A stretch of 33,738 nt of DNA from contig JACRLQ010000049.1 in the NCBI GenBank assembly GCA_016215155.1, forward strand, positions 1-33,738, given 5' to 3'. The stretch is from Nitrospirota bacterium. Lineage in GTDB: Bacteria > Nitrospirota > Thermodesulfovibrionia > Thermodesulfovibrionales > UBA6898. The notes below the pieces were generated by a model. It saw only the letters and a program-made list of their open reading frames with translations. It searched no databases and was not told the origin of the DNA. Numbering within the stretch: the stretch's first letter is position 1; each line of letters starts with the position of its first letter. Both the position numbers and the translations under genes were made by a program. Of the stretch, positions 25,857-33,553 are shown piece by piece.

Positions 25857-26300
25857 CTATACGTATTCGAGCTCGGGGTCGGTGATCTTGTGAGGCAGTT
25901 TTTCGTTCGAAAGGGGAGACAGTATCCCCCTCTTCAGTTCTACGATCGAAGGGCTCTTGCTCTCAAATTTCTCTATCAGAAAAGTGGCCGCCACTTCCGG
26001 CTTGATGATATCGCCGCAGGTAAAGATATCCACCGCCGCATACGCATACTCCGGCCATGTGTGTATGGACAGATGAGATTCAGCGATAATAACCATTCCG
26101 CTAATGCCGAAAGGGTTAAATTCGTGGAAGGAAATATCAACTATTGTAGCCTGTGCCTCTTTGGCCGCGGAGACCAAAATGTTCTTGACCTTCTTGAGAT
26201 CCTTGATGATCTCAGAGTTGCAGTCCCTTAACTCAACTAATAAATGGGTACCTAAAGCATGCAATCCTTTACCCCCCTTCCTATTGGGATATAGGGCCAT
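25857..26300 (-). CDS. speD: S-adenosylmethionine decarboxylase proenzyme (prokaryotic class 1B type)
   Basis: A 147-residue proenzyme that decarboxylates SAM to supply aminopropyl groups for spermidine. The self-cleavage site is IIAESHLSIHTWPE, where the Ser after Glu (S75) becomes the pyruvoyl group. Other catalytic residues expected in the family, in GISGMVII and YAAVDIFTCGD, are present. The ATG at 26300 is preferred over the GTG one codon earlier because of spacing to AGAGGGG. A speE partner is not in the window. It is transcribed toward the pgk terminator. Confidence 0.95.
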   Translation of the reverse strand: MALYPNRKGGKGLHALGTHLLVELRDCNSEIIKDLKKVKNILVSAAKEAQATIVDISFHEFNPFGISGMVIIAESHLSIHTWPEYAYAAVDIFTCGDIIKPEVAATFLIEKFESKSPSIVELKRGILSPLSNEKLPHKITDPELEYV

Positions 26301-26378
26301 CACGCCCCTCTTAAGCTTTTTATATTACAGTAAAAAAATATTCTCTGTCAATAAAAAACAGGGTCTTTCAAAAAAATA

Positions 26379-27263
26379 TCAGGGTATCACCTTGCTGAGC
26401 TGATATTCCACGATACCCGAGGCGTTCGCCTTTTTAAGCTTCGGGATCAGATCACAGATGAGTTTATCGTCTATGACGACGTCCAGATCGTACCACCCGG
26501 TATCAGAGAGGGCGGAAATAGTGGGTGAGTGCAGCGCCGGAAGAAGGCTCATCACCCTTTTGAGGTCTTTTTTTGAGACGTTCATCTTTAGGCCGACCTT
26601 TTCTTCAGCGGCAAGGGCGCCCTGAAGGAGCATGACGATGTTTTCCATCTTCTGCCTCTTCCATTTGTCCTGCCAGGCCTTTTTATTCGCGATAAAACGC
26701 GTGCTGGACTCCAGGATAGTCTCGACAACCCTGAGGTTGTTCGCCCTCAGTGAATTGCCTGTTTCCGTGAGTTCCACGATGGCGTCGGCAAGATAAGGGG
26801 GCTTTACCTCCGTGGCGCCCCAGGAAAAGTCTATATTCGCCTTGATCTTTTTTGCTTTGAGGTATCTTTTTGTGAAGCCGACCAGTTCGGTGGCTATCCT
26901 CTTTCCGTTTAGGTCTTTTAATGTCTTTATCTTCGAGTCGTTAGGCACCGCGACGACCCAGCGTACGGGTCTGAGCCCTTCTTTTCCGTAGTTGAGCTCG
27001 GCGACTTCTTTTACGTCGGCCGCCTGCTCCATGATCCAGTCCAGGCCGGTCAGGCCGCAGTCCAGTATCCCGTTTTCGACATATCTGGCCATTTCCTGCG
27101 CCCTTATCAGCATCGATTCTATCTCCGTATCAGTGAAGACCGGATAGTAGGACCTGCTTGATACCGAGATATGATAGCCCGCCTTTCTGAAGAGCTTCAG
27201 CGTGGCCTCCTGGAGGCTGCCCTTGGGCAGTCCGAGTCTGAGCATTTTTGTTTTTGATGTCAT
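26379..27263 (-). CDS. hisG: ATP phosphoribosyltransferase, long form
   Basis: First enzyme of histidine synthesis, about 294 residues. The N-terminal catalytic part has [23 protein letters not shown] and the PRPP-binding loop [14 protein letters not shown]. The C-terminal HisG_C regulatory domain ([27 protein letters not shown]) marks the long homohexameric form that binds histidine itself and needs no HisZ. I take the ATG at 27263 rather than a TTG two codons earlier because AGGAAGGG is seven bases upstream; it then begins two bases after hisD. Only hisD and hisG of the pathway are here. Confidence 0.96.
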   Translation of the reverse strand: MTSKTKMLRLGLPKGSLQEATLKLFRKAGYHISVSSRSYYPVFTDTEIESMLIRAQEMARYVENGILDCGLTGLDWIMEQAADVKEVAELNYGKEGLRPVRWVVAVPNDSKIKTLKDLNGKRIATELVGFTKRYLKAKKIKANIDFSWGATEVKPPYLADAIVELTETGNSLRANNLRVVETILESSTRFIANKKAWQDKWKRQKMENIVMLLQGALAAEEKVGLKMNVSKKDLKRVMSLLPALHSPTISALSDTGWYDLDVVIDDKLICDLIPKLKKANASGIVEYQLSKVIP

Positions 27264-27265
27264 GG

Positions 27266-28579
27266 TCAATCCCTTCCTGTGTCAATTCTTTGCTTTTTTA
27301 AAATCCTGCTTCTTCTTATTCTCACGGTATTGGCGTGCGCCTCAAGGCCCTCGATATCGGCGATCGCCTCGACGACGCCCGAGAGTTTCATGAAGCCTTT
27401 TTTTGTAAAACCTATAATGCTCGAACGTTTGTAGAAGTCATACACCCCAAGAGGTGAGAAAAAGCGTGCCGTGCCGCCGGTAGGCAGCGTGTGGTTAGGT
27501 CCGGCCGCGTAATCTCCCAGGGCCTCCGGCGTCCAGGGCCCAAGGAATACGGCCCCGGCGTTTTCGATCGAAGGAAGGAGCGACATCGGGTCTTCCGTCA
27601 TCACCTCAAGGTGCTCCGGGGCTATCTCGTTTGACAGGGCGACAGCGCTCCCGATGTCTTTTGTTATGATAACCGCGCCGTAATTGTCGAGAGACTTCCC
27701 CGCGATCTTCTTCCTTACGAGTCCGGAGAGCTGTTTTTCAAGTTCTGTGGCAACACTGTCGGCAAGCCGCCTCGACGGTGTGATCAAAACAGAGGACGCA
27801 AGCTCGTCATGTTCAGCCTGGCTCAGAAGGTCTGCCGCCACGAATGCCGCGTTGGCTGAACCGTCGGCGATGATAAGTATCTCACTCGGGCCGGCTATCA
27901 TGTCGATATCGACCAGTCCGAACACGGTTTTCTTAGCAGTGGCCACATAGATGTTTCCGGGCCCTACGATCTTATCGACCTTCTTTACGGACTCGGTCCC
28001 GTAAGCCATGGCGCCTATCGACTGCGCCCCGCCCATCGCATAGACCTCAGTGATTCCCAGCATCTTCGCCGCGGCCATCACGTACGGGTTTAACTGTCCG
28101 TCGGACGACGGGACGCACATCGCGATTTCCTTCACCCCCGCGACCTGGGCCGGGATGACGTTCATAAGAACCGTCGAGGGATACGCGGCCTTGCCTCCGG
28201 GGACATAGACCCCGACCCTTTTGATCGGCCTTATCGCCTGTCCCAGTATCGTCTCGCTTTCCGTGAAGGTCCAGGATTTTTCGGCCTGCATCTCATGGAA
28301 CCTTCTTATGCGTTTTGAGGAGACCTCAAGTGCCCGGACGATGGCCGGGTCAGCCTTGTTCGCGGCCTTTGATATCTCCGAAGGGGTCACGCGGAGTTTC
28401 GCGGCCTTTTTGTAATCGAATTTACGGGTATATTTAAGTACTGCACTGTCGCCGTTTTTGGCGACGTCGAGCAGTATGGCCTTGACGGTCTTTTCTATTG
28501 CGTCACTGATGCACGCGCCGCGCTGCCTGAGCAGGTCGAGAAATGCGCCGGTTTCTTTTTTGTTCTTTAGCTGTCTCAT
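27266..28579 (-). CDS. hisD: Histidinol dehydrogenase
   Basis: A 437-residue zinc enzyme performing the last two oxidations of histidine synthesis. Family landmarks: [72 protein letters not shown] and the catalytic Glu-His in [11 protein letters not shown]; also [18 protein letters not shown]. The ATG at 28579 is chosen; the frame continues 12 codons upstream, but that extension is not family-like and reads into the intergenic region. hisG follows directly, suggesting a small hisD-hisG operon separated from other his genes. Confidence 0.95.
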   Translation of the reverse strand: MRQLKNKKETGAFLDLLRQRGACISDAIEKTVKAILLDVAKNGDSAVLKYTRKFDYKKAAKLRVTPSEISKAANKADPAIVRALEVSSKRIRRFHEMQAEKSWTFTESETILGQAIRPIKRVGVYVPGGKAAYPSTVLMNVIPAQVAGVKEIAMCVPSSDGQLNPYVMAAAKMLGITEVYAMGGAQSIGAMAYGTESVKKVDKIVGPGNIYVATAKKTVFGLVDIDMIAGPSEILIIADGSANAAFVAADLLSQAEHDELASSVLITPSRRLADSVATELEKQLSGLVRKKIAGKSLDNYGAVIITKDIGSAVALSNEIAPEHLEVMTEDPMSLLPSIENAGAVFLGPWTPEALGDYAAGPNHTLPTGGTARFFSPLGVYDFYKRSSIIGFTKKGFMKLSGVVEAIADIEGLEAHANTVRIRRSRILKKQRIDTGRD

Positions 28580-28772
28580 GACCTTAATTCTAAAGCTAAC
28601 AAGGCAATTATGCAAGATGTATTGCGATAATAAACGCGCGCATATTTACAAACCTTGTGTGCCGGGAGCATACCCGGAAGATATGTGTAGCAGTGAACTT
28701 TATGATATTATGTCTATCAGGCCATTAACCGGCTCTTCAGTATGAATTTATTCAAGGTCAGGGGGAACATTT

Positions 28773-29012
28773 ATGAATGGCACAGGAAAGAATTTACCTG
28801 GAATTCAGATCGTTAAAAGGGCGCTTGTCCTGGCAGTGCTCGTAACTATTATTTCCGGGGCAGGGGTTTCCACTGTTCATGCCGTTGAAAAGACATTTGT
28901 GAGTTCAGATTCTTTTCCGATTGCGATACCGGACAATAGTGTCCCGGGTGTCAACTCGACGCTCAACGTGCTTCCAGGCAAGTGCACCAAAATCATGGAT
29001 GTCAAGGTCTGA
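28773..29012 (+). CDS. N-terminal part of a secreted P-domain protein, ending at an in-frame TGA
   Basis: Codons 1-79 of a frame that continues to 31316. It begins with AGGGGG nine bases upstream of ATG and encodes a signal peptide (VLVLAVLVTIISGAG-like core, cleavage after VHA near residue 37). The first half of a proprotein-convertase P-domain follows (SDSFPIAIPDNSVPG, CTKIMDVKV). The TGA at 29010-29012 interrupts the domain mid-strand; the next codons VKSTHSRVGDLKFTVTHNDTG continue the same domain without a frameshift. Alone this fragment cannot fold into a P-domain. Either the gene is a nonsense pseudogene or the TGA is read through; selC lies downstream. See the downstream part and the finding. 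Confidence 0.7.
   Translation: MNGTGKNLPGIQIVKRALVLAVLVTIISGAGVSTVHAVEKTFVSSDSFPIAIPDNSVPGVNSTLNVLPGKCTKIMDVKV
29010..29012 (+). other. In-frame TGA (premature stop or recoded codon)
   Basis: The aligned position in P-domain 2 of the same protein is Ala: IMDLNVAVQATHTWVGDL against IMDVKV-TGA-VKSTHSRVGDL. A hairpin CGGTGA/TCACCG with an 8-nt loop lies at 29036-29055, about 30 nt after the TGA. That distance suits a bacterial SECIS, but the loop lacks a G in its first two bases and the residue is not a Cys position, so selenocysteine insertion is doubtful. Confidence 0.6.
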
Positions 29013-31316
29013 GTCAAGTCAACGCATTCCCGGGTCGGTGATCTGAAATTCACCGTTACTCATAATGATACCGGCAGCAATGCGGTGCTCATTGACCGAC
29101 CGGGCGTTCCGGCGACGACATGGGGTTGCAGCAGGGCCAATATCGATGCGGTCCTTGACGACGCAGCCCCATCTCCGGCCGAGGGACAGTGTTCAGTAGA
29201 CCTGTACGCCGCGATAAACGGGACGTTCAGCCCTAATACCCCCCTGTCTGTCTTTGACAATGAAAATGCGGCAGGGACCTGGACCCTGACCTCGGCGGAC
29301 CTTTCAGGTGATTATGCCGGACAGCTTGACGGCTGGGGCCTCATTATCGCGTGTGCGGATGTGAATGAAGTGAATGTTGTTGAGCCGGAGCCTGTTTCCC
29401 AGGGCCTGATGGGAATGCCCTATGGGACCGCGCAGTTTGGGCCGGTATATGCCCCGGTAGATATCAAAAAATATTTCTACCTTCCGTCGGGCAGTGTTGA
29501 CGCTTCAAACCTGCTGGGATGCAATGCCTGGCCGGCCGGGACCTTCACCGGTATGGCCGCAGTGATCAAGCGCGGGACCTGTGCCTTTGTCACAAAGGTG
29601 AAAAATGCGCAGGATGCCGGGGCCGCGGCCGTTGTCGTGTGCAACGCCGAATCTGGAGGAGATGAACTGATGAATATGGGAGGGGCTGATTCGACGATCA
29701 TTATCCCGTCAGTGTTTATCGGCAATACCAACGGCAACGGGCTGGTCAGCTGGTATGGTACGAACGGTCCGTCGTCCAGGCTGCAGATCAGCTATGCGGG
29801 CTATCCTCCAACAGTAACTATAAGCCAGGCTACCGCAATCACGAATACTGCTGCAACCTTAAACGCGGGCGTCAACGCGAATGGACCGGACACAGTGGTT
29901 AGCTTTCAGTATGGGACAGACATTACTTATGGGACTACGGTGGCTGCGCTGCCGGGGACCGTCTCAGGAGGGAGTCCGACTGCCGTGAGCGCCGGCATAT
30001 CAGGCCTCGCCCCTGATACCCTGTATCACTATCGTGCTGTTGCGACGAGTTTCTATGCAACTACGTACGGCCCTGACACCATGTTCATGACCAATGGCAC
30101 CTATTCCAGCACGGATGCCTTCCCTGTGGCCATTCCGGACAATACTCCTGCAGGCGTTACGTCGACACTTGTAATCCCGGCAGATGCCTGCACTTCGATC
30201 ATGGATCTGAATGTTGCTGTACAGGCGACACACACCTGGGTCGGCGATCTTATATTCACACTGACGCATAATGAAACGGGGACGAGCGCGGTGATCATAG
30301 ACCGCCCCGGGACCGTCGGTGGTGGGTTTGGTTGCACCTTGAACGATATCAATGCCACGCTGGATGATGAGGCGGCCTCACCGGTCGAGGAACAGTGCTC
30401 GGGGACCCCTGCGATCAGCGGCACCTTCAGACCGAATAACCCGCTTTCGGTATTCGACGGCGAGAATGCCGCCGGCACCTGGACTCTCAGGGCAGTGGAT
30501 GCATTTAACGGAGACACCGGACATATCACCGGATGGGGCCTTAATCCTGCCTGTGGGAACCGTCTCGACGTGGCGGTCAACACGGGTTCGGGTTCCGGGA
30601 CGGTCACGAGTACTCCGGCCGGCATCAGTTGCGGCTCGACCTGTACCGCTGTATTCCCCCGATATGCTTATGTCAGCCTTGACGCGGCACCCTCTGCGGA
30701 TTCGTATTTGTCCGGATGGACCGGAGTATGCGCCGGTTACGGCGCGCAGTGTCCGGTGACCATGAGTGTACAGCGATCGACCACCGCAGTTTTTGAAGCT
30801 GTCGCTGACTTCACTTATACGATGGACCCGGTATCAGGTAATGCACCGGTTACGGTCAGCTTTGCCGGATCGGCAGCCCCGGGGACAACGGCCTGGTCCT
30901 GGGATTTCGGAGACGGTCAATACAGTTCAGTACAGAATCCTGTCCATAACTTCAGCACCGCCTCGGTATGGCCGGTGACCCTGACCGTAACAAAAGACGG
31001 CTCACCCTTCAGCATAACGAAGAATGTTACAACGAATGCCTGCGGCGACACTTATCCTCAGGGGATACTGGGAACGGGTTATTTCCCGACGGTACAGGCC
31101 GCATACAACAGCGCATTATCCGGAGATGCGATCCTGATCCAGGCTAAGGATATAGATATCGCCGGCACCCTCACGCTCAACAGACCGGTACTGGTGACGC
31201 TGGAGGGCGGCTATAACTGCGGGTTTTCGTCGAACCTTTTCTTTACAACGCTGTTGAACAGCGCTGTTGTAATAAGCGGCGACGCCGTGACTTTCGAAAA
31301 CATAGCGATCCATTAG
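29013..31316 (+). CDS. Main part of secreted multidomain protein (P-domain, PA, Fn3-like, P-domain, PKD), downstream of in-frame TGA
   Basis: In frame with the preceding fragment; total 847 codons if the TGA is read. Order by combined residue number: rest of P-domain 1 (to about 195), PA domain about 243-330 (GTCAFVTKVKNAQDAGAAAVVVCNAE), an Fn3-like region (AATLNAGVNANGPDTVVSFQYGT) to about 440, P-domain 2 about 443-600 (THTWVGDLIFTLTHNETGTS; FDGENAAGTWTL), an InlB-B-like GSGTVTSTPAGISCGSTC repeat, a PKD domain about 677-756 (WSWDFGDGQYSS), and a C-terminal segment resembling the start of a beta-helix. No protease catalytic domain is present; it looks like a surface or secreted adhesion-type protein. 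A GTG at 29085 is the first start after the TGA but has no Shine-Dalgarno and would lack a signal peptide. Confidence 0.75.
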   Translation, partial: VKSTHSRVGDLKFTVTHNDTGSNAVLIDRPGVPATTWGCSRANIDAVLDDAAPSPAEGQCSVDLYAAINGTFSPNTPLSVFDNENAAGTWTLTSADLSGDYAGQLDGWGLIIACADVNEVNVVEPEPVSQGLMGMPYGTAQFGPVYAPVDIKKYFYLPSGSVDASNLLGCNAWPAGTFTGMAAVIKRGTCAFVTKVKNAQDAGAAAVVVCNAESGGDELMNMGGADSTIIIPSVFIGNTNGNGLVSWYGTNGPSSRLQISYAGYPPTVTISQATAITNTAATLNAGVNANGPDTVVSFQYGTDITYGTTVAALPGTVSGGSPTAVSAGISGLAPDTLYHYRAVATSFYATTYGPDTMFMTNGTYSSTDAFPVAIPDNTPAGVTSTLVIPADACTSIMDLNVAVQATHTWVGDLIFTLTHNETGTSAVIIDRPGTVGGGFGCTLNDINATLDDEAASPVEEQCSGTPAISGTFRPNNPLSVFDGENAAGTWTLRAVDAFNGDTGHITGWGLNPACGNRLDVAVNTGSGSGTVTSTPAGISCGSTCTAVFPRYAYVSLDAAPSADSYLSGWTGVCAGYGAQCPVTMSVQRSTTAVFEAVADFTYTMDPVSGNAPVTVSFAGSAAPGTTAWSWDFGDGQYSSVQNPVHNFSTASVWPVTLTVTKDGSPFSITKNVTTNACGDTYPQGILGTGYFPTVQAAYNSALSGDAILIQAKDIDIAGTLTLNRPVLVTLEGGYNCGFSSNLFFTTLLNSAVVISGDAVTFENIAIH

Positions 31317-31324
31317 AAGACGGT

Positions 31325-31347
31325 AGGTGCCGGGGTACTTTGCACCT
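31325..31347. terminator. Weak hairpin between the P-domain gene and selC
   Basis: AGGTGC (31325-31330) and GCACCT (31342-31347) are perfect 6-bp arms with an 11-nt loop just after the TAG stop. There is no T-run, so termination is uncertain; it may instead mark processing upstream of the tRNA. Confidence 0.3.
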
Positions 31348-31377
31348 GCGGCGCAAAAGAAGTCGAATATCATCATT

Positions 31378-31475
31378 GGGAGTGCATAGGGTTCTGGTGT
31401 CCCTCCCGGCCTTCAAAGCCGGTGTTTCCTGCCAAAAGCGGGAAGGGTGGGTTCGATTCCCACACGCTCCCGCCA
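31378..31475 (+). tRNA. selC: tRNA-Sec (UCA anticodon), selenocysteine tRNA
   Basis: A 98-nt tRNA with CCA encoded (31473-31475). The anticodon stem CCGGC/GCCGG (31406-31410 and 31418-31422) carries the loop CTTCAAA with anticodon TCA at 31413-31415, identical in loop to known bacterial tRNA-Sec. The acceptor has eight positions (GGGAGTGC against ACGCTCCC, last pair C-A mismatched), the T-arm is GTGGG-TTCGATT-CCCAC, and there is a long variable arm with TTCCTGC/GCGGGAA (31426-31444). The 8+5 geometry and the long variable arm are diagnostic. The organism therefore decodes UGA as selenocysteine; selA, selB and selD are not in the window. tRNA-Sec genes are well-known integration targets, and island-like DNA follows. 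Confidence 0.95.
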
Positions 31476-31542
31476 GATTCCTTTATTATTTATAAAAAAG
31501 AGGCTTTTTTTATAGATTAGGGAAATCTCCACGGAGGTGCGT

Positions 31543-31752
31543 ATGCAGGAATTTACCGTGATTATTGAACAGGATGAAGAGGGATACTTCATCGCAGACG
31601 TTCCTTCACTGAAGGGATGCCACACGCAGGCAAAGTCCCTTGACACCCTCATGAAAAGGGTCAGGGAGGCCATTGAGCTTTGCCTGGAGGTTAAGGGGGA
31701 TAAACGGCGGCCAAGGACTCACCTCGTAGGTGTTCAGAAAATTGCGGTATGA
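31543..31752 (+). CDS. hicB: HicB-family antitoxin
   Basis: A 69-residue protein matching the partial RNase H-like fold of HicB: FTVIIEQDEEGYFIADVPSLKGCHTQAKSLDTLMKRVREAIELCLE. HicB neutralises the HicA mRNA interferase. GGAGGT lies just upstream of the ATG at 31543, which I prefer to the GTG at 31537 that overlaps it. The C-terminal DNA-binding part found in longer HicBs is absent. The stop overlaps the next frame as ATGA, exactly where a hicA start would be expected in hicB-hicA order, but that frame departs from HicA after about ten residues. This is therefore probably an orphaned antitoxin. Confidence 0.8.
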   Translation: MQEFTVIIEQDEEGYFIADVPSLKGCHTQAKSLDTLMKRVREAIELCLEVKGDKRRPRTHLVGVQKIAV

Positions 31753-31958
31753 GCATTTTTCCCTCTTTATCCGGAAGAAGGCATTCTGTTGCGTCTTTGG
31801 CAGCATCTAGTGGTGTGTCGATAGCGATTATCAAGGAAGTTTTAGGGCATACTGATATAAGGACAACGCAAAAGTATTCTCATGTTGACGTTCTTTCGCA
31901 GCCGCAGGTTTTTGAGGTGCAGGGCAAGAGGAGTATTCGAAAGAAATCTTATGTTTGA
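31749..31958 (+). pseudogene. Chimeric remnant: HicA-like start fused to tyrosine-recombinase (integrase) C-terminus
   Basis: A 69-residue frame whose first residues MSIFPSLSGR resemble the start of HicA toxins (M-S-x-L-P-x-L-S-G). From residue 11 it reads RHSVASLAASSGVSIAIIKEV-LGHTDIRTTQKYSHV, the C-terminal end of a tyrosine recombinase, including the conserved R-H, LGH and the catalytic-Tyr motif (T-T-x-x-Y). The rest of the recombinase, including the first catalytic Arg and Lys, is missing, so it cannot be an active integrase. The likely origin is a deletion joining hicA to an integrase 3' end, leaving a scar of the element once integrated near selC. Confidence 0.7.
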
Positions 31959-31969
31959 GAAACCTGAAC

Positions 31970-31998
31970 TTGTAAAGATCATTATGTTTTGGTATATT
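31970..31998 (+). promoter_or_regulatory. Promoter giving an apparently leaderless mRNA for the SDH-type protease
   Basis: TTGTAA (31970-31975), a 17-base spacer and TATATT (31993-31998). Transcription would start six to eight bases later, essentially at the ATG at 32006. No Shine-Dalgarno is visible in front of that ATG, which agrees with leaderless translation. Confidence 0.55.
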
Positions 31999-32005
31999 CA
32001 TCATC

Positions 32006-33034
32006 ATGGCTAAAGAGCAAAGACATAAAATTATCAAAGAGTTGGAAGAAGCTAGGGGGAATACTCTTCTAATTTCGTATGTAACTAGTACGAGATCGAA
32101 TCTGGAAGTGCAGATAGAAATTGATAGTGTTAGAAAGATATACGAGCATCTTATAGTTAACAAAGCCCAAAAGAAGAATACCAAAATAGACCTCTTTATA
32201 AACAGTAATGGTGGCAATGGAATAGTTCCTTGGCGACTTATTACTTTATTGCGCGAGTATTGCAAACATATTACTGTCCTTATTCCGCATAGAGCTTTTA
32301 GTGCTGCTACATTATTGGCTCTAGGTGCTGATGAAATCTTGATGCATCCTATGGGAATGCTGGGACCAGTCGACCCAACGGTAACTAATCCTTTTAATCC
32401 GACAGACACGAGAACTAATCAGACTCTTGGCATCAGCGTCGAAGACGTGAGCTCATATATCACCTTGATAAAGGATGATGTGGGTATTCGCCATGAAGAT
32501 GAACTTATTCAGGCTTTCAATCTTTTAGCTTCGAAAGTTCATCCGTTGGCATTAGGCAACGTTAAGCGATTTATGGTTCAGTCCAGAATGATGGCCAAGA
32601 AACTTCTGGAGTTACATATGAGCAAGGCAAGTGATGAACATAAGATTGGTGAAATAGTCGAAAATCTGACATCTAAGCTTTATTATCATGGCCACCCAAT
32701 TAATAGGCAGGAAGCTTGTGATTTAGGACTTAAGATCGGGAAAATAGATGAGAAAGTGGAAGATATCATGTGGAGGCTTTACTGCGAATATGAAAATGAA
32801 ATGTTGCTTGATGCTCCGTTCAGACCTGTAGATGATTTTGTTCAGGCCAATCCATCATTGGCAGCTAACGCAACGGCTTCTCTTCGGTTGTCTCCATGTA
32901 AGGGGGTTTTTATCGAAAGTTTGGGAAGGACTGATGTCTTTTCGATAGATTTTGAAGTCTTCGGGCAGAGACTTGCCAATCTGTCTTATCAAACTAATAT
33001 ATCCACATTAAAGCAGGGGTGGGGAACAGAATAG
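32006..33034 (+). CDS. SDH-type serine protease (ClpP/SppA fold, PF01972-like)
   Basis: A 342-residue cytoplasmic protein of the serine dehydrogenase proteinase group. The ClpP/crotonase core shows IDLFINSNGGNGIVPWRLI (oxyanion GG), then HRAFSAATLLALGADEILM with the presumed nucleophile S99, then HPMGMLGPVDP. The C-terminal part is helical, and no signal peptide or membrane segment is seen at the N-terminus. Homologues are scattered in bacteria and archaea, often in accessory regions; their physiological targets are poorly known. The gene is clearly AT-richer than the housekeeping genes to the left and follows an integrase remnant, so horizontal acquisition is likely. It has a near-consensus promoter and no Shine-Dalgarno. 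Confidence 0.8.
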   Translation: MAKEQRHKIIKELEEARGNTLLISYVTSTRSNLEVQIEIDSVRKIYEHLIVNKAQKKNTKIDLFINSNGGNGIVPWRLITLLREYCKHITVLIPHRAFSAATLLALGADEILMHPMGMLGPVDPTVTNPFNPTDTRTNQTLGISVEDVSSYITLIKDDVGIRHEDELIQAFNLLASKVHPLALGNVKRFMVQSRMMAKKLLELHMSKASDEHKIGEIVENLTSKLYYHGHPINRQEACDLGLKIGKIDEKVEDIMWRLYCEYENEMLLDAPFRPVDDFVQANPSLAANATASLRLSPCKGVFIESLGRTDVFSIDFEVFGQRLANLSYQTNISTLKQGWGTE

Positions 33035-33078
33035 ATCTAGCGTTGAATAGATAGCTGGAAAATGGTATAAATAAAGAT

Positions 33079-33249
33079 ATGGTAAATGTCCATTTGATAA
33101 GTGATCAGAAACAACTTGATAACGTCGGTAACAATTTTGACAGGAGCATTATTGCCCCGGATTTGACGAACGTTTCCGAGTTTATATTCGATTCAGTTTC
33201 GCTTGAATTTAGTCAAATAACTAATCCTCTTATAGTTCTGCCTGAATAG
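33079..33249 (+). CDS. Small hypothetical ORF (56 aa) after the protease gene
   Basis: ATG at 33079 to TAG at 33247-33249: begins MVNVHLISDQKQLDNVGNNF and ends with the hydrophobic ITNPLIVLPE. It starts 44 bases after the protease stop on the same strand with similar AT-rich codons. No good Shine-Dalgarno and no recognised family. It could be a partner of the protease, the 5' remnant of a larger gene, or chance. Confidence 0.3.
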   Translation: MVNVHLISDQKQLDNVGNNFDRSIIAPDLTNVSEFIFDSVSLEFSQITNPLIVLPE

Positions 33250-33316
33250 ATGGTTTTGTTGATATCAGAGCTTGGCTGATTAAAGCTTCAATAAGAAATT
33301 GTGGTCGGGTCTTTGT

Positions 33317-33455
33317 AGCCTGTTGAAAAAGTGTTTTCAGATGTTTTCGCGTCATTCCCGTGCAGACGGGAATCCATTGTTTTTAAGGAGTTTGGATACC
33401 CGCCTTCGCGAGTATGACGGCTCTAACTGACAAAACAAGAGTTTTTCAACAGCCT
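33317..33455. mobile_element. MITE-like element with 14-bp terminal inverted repeats
   Basis: The ends AGCCTGTTGAAAAA (33317-33330) and TTTTTCAACAGCCT (33442-33455) are reverse complements at 13 of 14 positions. The interior has CGTCATTCCCG-TGCAGA-CGGGAATCC and CCGCCTTCGCGAG, typical of dispersed CGTCATTCCCG repeats. At about 139 bp with no coding capacity it is a non-autonomous insertion or repeat composite. Outside it, 33250-33553 holds no recognisable gene. Confidence 0.65.
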
Positions 33456-33553
33456 GTTTGATCTTGAATTATCAATAATGCATTGCTGTCCTTCCGCATC
33501 TCCTGAGTGATAACCGTATTTACATTGCCGTGTCGCTATGCTAATTTAAATTC

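Noticed and set aside
29036-29055. Hairpin after the in-frame TGA taken as a definite SECIS
   Set aside because: Distance fits, but the loop lacks the early G expected of bacterial SECIS and the hairpin bases are largely explained by the conserved V-G-D-L coding sequence; kept only as a possibility.
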